A stretch of 28,651 nucleotides of DNA. Source: PNAI01 sp964575715. GTDB taxonomy: Bacteria > Pseudomonadota > Alphaproteobacteria > Rhizobiales > Xanthobacteraceae. The stretch's first letter is position 1. Each line of letters begins with the position of its first letter. The position numbers and the translations under genes were made by a program. The notes under the pieces were generated by a model. It was not told where the DNA came from. It saw nothing but the letters and a program-made list of their open reading frames with translations, and made no database searches. The stretch lies in contig CAZNSG010000285.1 of assembly GCA_964575715.1 (NCBI GenBank), positions 1 to 28,651 of the forward strand, given 5' to 3'. This document shows positions 24,814 to 28,651 of this stretch, piece after piece.

Positions 24814-24878
24814 GGCTGATCTCCTGATCCTGTCGTTTTATGGGTGACGCGGATGGCCTGAAAGCGGCCGCCCGGCGA

Positions 24879-25079
24879 TCAGCCGTTGGGCAGAAAATAT
24901 TTCCTGATGTTTTCGCCGTCGGTCTTGAACATGACCCTGGTGCCGCGGTGATCGCGGATTTGTTTCGTGGTGCGCTTGATCATGCCGTGCCGCTTGCCGG
25001 CATGGGCCGAAAGCACCTTCCCGGTGCCGGTGATCTTGAAGCGCTTTTTCGCGCCCGACTTGGTCTTGATCTTGGGCAT
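24879..25079 (-). CDS. rpmI: 50S ribosomal protein L35
   Basis: 66-aa basic protein with the L35 signature MPKIKTKSGAKKRFK and a C-terminal YFLPNG. Normal length. GGAG lies about seven bases before the ATG. It is between infC and rplT as in most bacteria, but the gap to infC is 333 bp and contains a hairpin and a tandem repeat. Confidence 0.98.
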   Translation of the reverse strand: MPKIKTKSGAKKRFKITGTGKVLSAHAGKRHGMIKRTTKQIRDHRGTRVMFKTDGENIRKYFLPNG

Positions 25080-25317
25080 TTGGCTCTCCTGAAAATGGCT
25101 GCGACCGCGGCCAAGGCCGGCTGTGCTCGAACGAGCATGCTGATTGAGCTCTCAATACCGCCACGGCAGCCCTTGCATAAGCCGGGCGGCGAGCGGGCGG
25201 GTTATGGCAGAGGCAACCAAAAATGGCAACCGGCCGGCGCGCCGCGGCAATGCATTTGCTGCCGATTCCAGGTGCTGCGGGTTCCGGTTACCCCCGGCTC
25301 CGGTTGCCGCCGGTTCC

Positions 25318-25351
25318 ATGAGCACATCGCCAAAATGAGCACATCGCCAAA
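25318..25351. repeat. Tandem duplication of a 17-base unit in the infC-rpmI spacer
   Basis: The 17-base unit ATGAGCACATCGCCAAA occurs twice in direct succession (25318-25334, 25335-25351). It sits in the 333-bp infC-rpmI gap. Upstream of it CCGGTT/CCGGCTCC-like motifs recur at 25284-25316, suggesting slippage-prone DNA. Apart from this and the adjacent hairpin nothing else was recognised between 25080 and 25412. Confidence 0.75.
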
Positions 25352-25357
25352 ATGCCA

Positions 25358-25384
25358 GCGCCCGCGATTTAAGGTCGCGGGCGC
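25358..25384 (-). terminator. Hairpin after infC, possible terminator or attenuator
   Basis: GCGCCCGCGA and TCGCGGGCGC form a perfect 10-bp G+C stem around a seven-base loop, 28 bases past the infC stop. On the minus strand it is followed, after a short gap, by a TTTT. It could end part of the infC transcripts before rpmI-rplT. Confidence 0.55.
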
Positions 25385-25412
25385 GAATTTGCTGCTCGAT
25401 GGCCGCTTCGCC

Positions 25413-25952
25413 TCAACGCGGCGCCAGCACCATCACCATCTGCCGGCCCTCGAACCTGGGCTCCATCTCGATCTTGGCGATTTTGACGATGTCGTCCTTA
25501 ACGCGATCGAGCAATTTTGTCCCGAGCTCCTGGTGCGCCATTTCGCGTCCGCGGAAGCGCAAGGTGACCTTCACCTTGTCGCCCTCCTCGAAGAAGCGTT
25601 TCATCGAGCGCATTTTCACGTCGTAATCGTGGTCATCGATCATCGGCCGGAATTTGATTTCCTTGACCTCGACCACCTTCTGCTTCTTGCGGGCTTCGGC
25701 TGCCTTCTTCTGCTCCTGGTACTTGTACTTGCCAAAGTCGAGCAGCTTGCAGACCGGCGGCGTGGCGTTGGGGGAAATTTCGACCAGGTCCAAACTAGCT
25801 TCTTGAGCCAGTTGCAGCGCTTCCGCGATGGGAACATTTCCGCGGTTGGTGCCGTCCTTGTCGATTAAATGGACCTCTCGGGCGCGGATCTCTTCGTTGA
25901 TGCGCGGGCCATCCTTCTGGACTGGCGGCGCGGCTTTCATCGGGCGGCGAAT
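25413..25952 (-). CDS. infC: Translation initiation factor IF-3 (AUU start)
   Basis: IF-3 of 179 aa when begun at the ATT at 25952, almost the length of E. coli IF-3 (180). The N-terminal domain begins at GPRINEEIR, includes LVEISPNATPPVCKLLDFGKYKY, and is joined by a Lys-rich linker to the C-terminal domain (EIKFRP, KVTLRFRGREMAH). The ATT follows GAGGAG (25967-25962) by nine bases, whereas the nearby ATG at 25940 has no ribosome-binding site and upstream in-frame ATGs would add non-family sequence. AUU starts on infC are the known basis of IF-3 autoregulation. First gene of infC-rpmI-rplT-pheS-pheT. Confidence 0.93.
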   Translation of the reverse strand: MRRPMKAAPPVQKDGPRINEEIRAREVHLIDKDGTNRGNVPIAEALQLAQEASLDLVEISPNATPPVCKLLDFGKYKYQEQKKAAEARKKQKVVEVKEIKFRPMIDDHDYDVKMRSMKRFFEEGDKVKVTLRFRGREMAHQELGTKLLDRVKDDIVKIAKIEMEPRFEGRQMVMVLAPR

Positions 25953-25961
25953 GGCAGTTGT

Positions 25962-25967
25962 CTCCTC
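25962..25967 (-). promoter_or_regulatory. Ribosome-binding site that fixes the AUU start of infC
   Basis: GAGGAG on the minus strand, nine bases before ATT at 25952. It decides the start, because no in-frame ATG nearby has a comparable site. Confidence 0.75.
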
Positions 25968-26122
25968 TTTCTGTTGCGACTGGCCTTTCGCGCCTCCGGA
26001 GACTTCAATCCCGGCCAGCGCTATTCGGCCGCTCAAGGTTGCGGACAAACCGTTAATAAGTCAACGCCATGACCCATGGAAAATAGGGGTAATGGGGTAT
26101 TACCGGCCAAGCGTTGCACTAT

Positions 26123-26148
26123 CGCTCAAGTCTCGCGCTCAAGTCTCG
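26123..26148. repeat. 13-bp tandem duplication at a stop codon
   Basis: CGCTCAAGTCTCG occurs twice in succession and covers the stop codon of the glycosyltransferase gene. The stop is retained in the same frame with either copy. Confidence 0.7.
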
Positions 26149-27356
26149 GTCTGCAAAAGCGAATTGTAGACATCCAGGGTCGCCGCGATGATGCTTTCCG
26201 GCGAGAACATGAACGCGGCGAACTTGCGCGCACGCCCGCCAAGCGCGCGGCAGGCCTCATCATTGAGCGCAAGTGCCGCGCCGAGCGCGTGGGCAAGCTC
26301 GCTTGGGTCGTCCGGCGGCACCACCCAGCCGGTACGCAATTCATCCGGCACGCGCGGCGGCACCAGCACGTGTTCGGGCAAGGCGCCGACCGACGAGGCA
26401 ATGACCGGCCGCGCCATGGCTTGCGCCTCGGCAACGATTCGCCCGGTGACCGGCGGCTTGCTGTACGGCACCACAACGAAATCGGCGGCGGCGAAGGCCG
26501 CCGCCATGTCCGGGCAATGCCCGACCAGCCGGAACAGCGCCGCGACACCGCCAACCTGCGTCTGCTGCACGAGCGCGCGCACATGCCGGGGGTGGCGCCG
26601 GTCGTCTCCTGCCAGCACGAACGTGACCCCGCGCATTCCGTTTTCGACCAGGATGCGCACAGCCTCGACCAGCATGATCTGGCCGTTCTCTGGCGCCACG
26701 CGGCCCGGGACGAGCACCACGCGCGCGCCCGAGGGAACGCCCCAGGATTGCCGCAGCGCGCCCATGCGCCCGGCGTTCACGTGGCTTGGATCGAACGCGT
26801 TGATATCGATAATACGCGGAATGACGCTCACCCGCTGCGGCGAAATCCGGTAGCGCTCGATCATCGGCCGGGCAGCGAAGGCCGAATGCGTTACGACTCG
26901 ATCGCCGCTGCTGAGCGCGCGCAGATAATGCGCGCCGAGCAGCATATGCGCATAGGGGATGTCGGAAAGCTCGGTGACGAGCCGTACATCGAACCGCTCG
27001 GCCACCGGCAACGCGCTCCAGGCCGCGCCGGCGCTGCGCGCATGCACGATATCGATATGCCCGGTGGTGAGGAACTTCGCCAGCAGCTCCACATTGCGCC
27101 GCAGCTTGATTGGGTTGAAGGTCGTATCCGAATAGCCGAGCCATTCGCCGCCGAACGCCTTGAGTTCGCCGACCAGCGCTCCATGTTCGCCGGCCACGAT
27201 GGCCCGTCCGCCCGCCTGCACCAGCGCATGTGCGACATTGAGTGACATGCGTGCAATGGCGGATGGGCGCAGCGAGGGCACGATCTGCAGCACGGTCGCG
27301 CCGGCGAGAGTGCGCGGCGACGCGTACGCTTCGACCGTGCCGTCACTGATAATCAT
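26139..27356 (-). CDS. Glycosyltransferase, GT4-like (GT-B fold)
   Basis: Predicted glycosyltransferase of 405 aa. The N-terminal half begins with VLQIVPSL and has HIDIVHARS, typical of the acceptor-side Rossmann domain. The C-terminal half has VVLVPGRVAPENGQ, FVLAGDD and the donor-site segment TGRIVAEAQAMARPVIASSVGALPE, matching the GT4 ExxxxG-like region. The ATG at 27356 is used because GGAG lies about nine bases upstream and the longer frame would run through a palindromic repeat. No glycan cluster surrounds it, so the product (lipid A core, capsule or other) cannot be named. Confidence 0.85.
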   Translation of the reverse strand: MIISDGTVEAYASPRTLAGATVLQIVPSLRPSAIARMSLNVAHALVQAGGRAIVAGEHGALVGELKAFGGEWLGYSDTTFNPIKLRRNVELLAKFLTTGHIDIVHARSAGAAWSALPVAERFDVRLVTELSDIPYAHMLLGAHYLRALSSGDRVVTHSAFAARPMIERYRISPQRVSVIPRIIDINAFDPSHVNAGRMGALRQSWGVPSGARVVLVPGRVAPENGQIMLVEAVRILVENGMRGVTFVLAGDDRRHPRHVRALVQQTQVGGVAALFRLVGHCPDMAAAFAAADFVVVPYSKPPVTGRIVAEAQAMARPVIASSVGALPEHVLVPPRVPDELRTGWVVPPDDPSELAHALGAALALNDEACRALGGRARKFAAFMFSPESIIAATLDVYNSLLQTET

Positions 27357-27378
27357 CCCTCGAACTCCGCCAAACCCA

Positions 27379-27523
27379 GAGCATGATCCCGAAAAAGCCT
27401 GCCCCGGCCATAGCCGTCCGCAGGACGGCGTCGCGGAGCCTGCCCTTGGGCTTGCCGAAGGCAAGACCCGAGGGCTCGCCATTGATCCGGGGTGGGAACC
27501 GGTTTTCGGCAAAGATCATGCTC
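27379..27523. repeat. 145-bp palindromic element with nested hairpins
   Basis: The ends GAGCATGATC (27379-27388) and GATCATGCTC (27514-27523) are exact inverted repeats, followed inward by CCGAAAA and TTTTCGG. Inside are GCCGTCC-gca-GGACGGC (27413-27429), CTTGCC-gaa-GGCAAG (27451-27465) and enclosing GCCCTTGGG/CCCGAGGGC arms. GAGCATGATC ends are familiar from dispersed repeats of Bradyrhizobium and Rhodopseudomonas. The remainder of the 337-bp gap (27524-27693) holds no recognised feature. Confidence 0.8.
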
Positions 27524-27693
27524 AAACAAAAAGCTAGAGCCCAGCTTTGATTCCATCCAGAACGATAAGGCTCTAGTGCCAGCGCGCCGGCAGCCCTCGG
27601 GCGACTTGCCGCTTGCACTAGATTACCTCTTGCTGCGAAACACGGCGCCAATGAGTCCGTTTGAACTGGCCGCTTCCGCTGTAAGTACATGCA

Positions 27694-28482
27694 ATGAACG
27701 ATGACTGCCTGAAATATTTGGAGGTGGGAACGGGCGCGGGCGCGCGGCGTATTGCCGTGCGCCGGCGCGATGGCTCCGCGCCCGGTCTGTTTTGGCTCGG
27801 CGGCTTCAAATCCGACATGGGCGGCACCAAAATCATGGCGCTCGATAACTGGGCCGCCGCGCGCGAGCGCTCCTGCACGCGCTTTGACTATTCCGGCCAC
27901 GGCGAATCCGGCGGCGCCTTTACCGATGGCACCATCGGCCGCTGGCTGGAGGAAAGCCTTGCGGTGTACATGGCCTTCGCCCAAAAGCCCCAAGCGCCTC
28001 AGTTGGTGATCGGCTCTTCCATGGGCGGCTGGCTGGCGCTGCTGCTGCTGCGCGAACTCAAAAGCCGCGCGGCGCTCTCACCCACCGCGCCGGTTGCCGG
28101 CCTCGTGCTGATCGCGCCGGCGGTCGATTTCACCGAGGAGCTGATGTGGAAGCAGTTCTCGCCCGATATAAGGCGGCAGATTGAGCAGACTGGCGCTTGG
28201 CAACGGCCATCGCAATATTCGGAGCAGCCCTATCCGATCACCAAGGCGCTGATCGAGGACGGTCGCAAGCATCTTCTGCTCGGCGGCCTGATCGAGACCG
28301 GCGCTCCGGTACGCATCCTGCAGGGCGTCAAGGACGCAGACGTTCCCTGGCAGCACGCCATTGAGCTCACCTCGCGGCTCGCCCACGACGACGTCGTGCT
28401 CACCCTGGTCAAGGACGGCGATCACCGCCTCTCGCGGCCCGAGGACATCGAGCGGCTGATCGCGGCGGTGGCGGAGTTCTAG
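27694..28482 (+). CDS. Alpha/beta hydrolase (ABHD10-like serine hydrolase)
   Basis: Soluble serine hydrolase of 262 aa. The nucleophile elbow GSSMGG puts the catalytic Ser at 109. Asp216 in KDADVPW and His244 in DGDHRLS complete the triad. FWLGGFKSDMGGTK forms the oxyanion-loop region and RFDYSGHGESGG is the following strand. Overall pattern resembles the ABHD10-type esterase/thioesterase group common in alphaproteobacteria; substrate is unknown. No strong ribosome-binding site precedes the ATG. Divergent from the glycosyltransferase across the 27379 repeat. Confidence 0.85.
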   Translation: MNDDCLKYLEVGTGAGARRIAVRRRDGSAPGLFWLGGFKSDMGGTKIMALDNWAAARERSCTRFDYSGHGESGGAFTDGTIGRWLEESLAVYMAFAQKPQAPQLVIGSSMGGWLALLLLRELKSRAALSPTAPVAGLVLIAPAVDFTEELMWKQFSPDIRRQIEQTGAWQRPSQYSEQPYPITKALIEDGRKHLLLGGLIETGAPVRILQGVKDADVPWQHAIELTSRLAHDDVVLTLVKDGDHRLSRPEDIERLIAAVAEF

Positions 28483-28484
28483 AG

Positions 28485-28509
28485 TCTGATTCAGCAGCAT
28501 TGAATCAGA
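28485..28509 (+). terminator. Hairpin after the hydrolase gene
   Basis: TCTGATTCA (28485-28493) and TGAATCAGA (28501-28509) form a perfect 9-bp stem with a seven-base loop, two bases past the stop. There is no T run, so termination is uncertain. From 28510 to the window end only a possible GTG start at 28597 with an upstream GGAGG was seen, too short to call a gene. Confidence 0.45.
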
Positions 28510-28651
28510 CAGTGCCGCATACTCGCTTCACCTCTCCCCGCTTGCGGCTGTCATATTCACACATCTCGTGCGACCACAGCGGAGGAACGCAAAAAGGTGA
28601 GTCTTTTCAGCGTCTGCATCCAACCCCGAACCTTGGCTGCTTCCACATCGA

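Noticed and set aside
24840..25868. Plus-strand open frame across rpmI and infC
   Set aside because: Antisense to two certain genes, no recognisable domain.
26076..27245. Long plus-strand open frame opposite the glycosyltransferase
   Set aside because: Composition is His/Arg-rich shadow sequence, and the minus-strand frame has family motifs.
28597..28651. Possible gene start (GTG with GGAGG upstream) at the right edge
   Set aside because: Only 18 codons are visible and the spacing is long; not enough to call a coding region.

Overview
The window reads as a high-GC alphaproteobacterial chromosome, most likely order Hyphomicrobiales near Bradyrhizobium, Rhodopseudomonas, Rhodoplanes or Pseudolabrys. 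This is inferred from gene order (infC-rpmI-rplT-pheS-pheT), resemblance of the catabolic genes to Rhodopseudomonas palustris hba/bad genes, and the palindromic intergenic repeats. No 16S rRNA gene is present, so genus is not fixed.

Region 1 (1-11,144) is a catabolic block for aromatic or alicyclic acids under low oxygen. It opens with the 3' part of a DMSO-reductase-family molybdoenzyme. A minus-strand operon hcrC-hcrA-hcrB follows; it encodes the three subunits of 4-hydroxybenzoyl-CoA reductase, and the FAD subunit has the extra four-cysteine [4Fe-4S] insertion of that enzyme. Divergent from it is a five-gene plus-strand operon: a 4-hydroxybenzoate/benzoate CoA ligase (hbaA-type), an acyl-CoA dehydrogenase, an enoyl-CoA hydratase, a BadH-like short-chain dehydrogenase and an atypical crotonase. 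The ligase makes 4-hydroxybenzoyl-CoA and the reductase removes the hydroxyl to give benzoyl-CoA. The other four enzymes resemble a beta-oxidation and ring-opening set. The 219-240 bp divergent spacer carries two FNR/CRP-type half-palindromes, one placed for each operon. Benzoyl-CoA reductase genes and regulators are not in the window.

Region 2 (11,145-11,751) is a boundary: a small basic ORF, a 12-bp direct repeat, a tRNA-Lys(CUU) gene whose 3' end faces the catabolic block, and a bidirectional terminator. The catabolic block may be an island inserted at this tRNA.

Region 3 (11,752-20,238) holds housekeeping and accessory genes: a periplasmic LTXXQ protein, leuA with a leucine-rich leader peptide, an AraC-MGMT DNA repair fusion, a DUF2244 membrane protein, nth (endonuclease III), an EI24/CysZ-like membrane protein, a permuted NlpC/P60-type protein and a Tat-exported flavin amine oxidase-like protein.

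Region 4 (20,235-26,138) is the translation cluster infC-rpmI-rplT-pheS-pheT on the minus strand. infC most likely starts at AUU. A DUF559 endonuclease gene flanked by 36-bp inverted repeats (35/36 identical) sits between pheS and pheT, and its stop codon overlaps the pheT start. This is the most unusual structure in the window.

Region 5 (26,139-28,651) holds a GT4-type glycosyltransferase, a 145-bp palindromic repeat and an alpha/beta hydrolase. Distinct palindromic repeat elements occur throughout regions 3-5, but none was seen in region 1.
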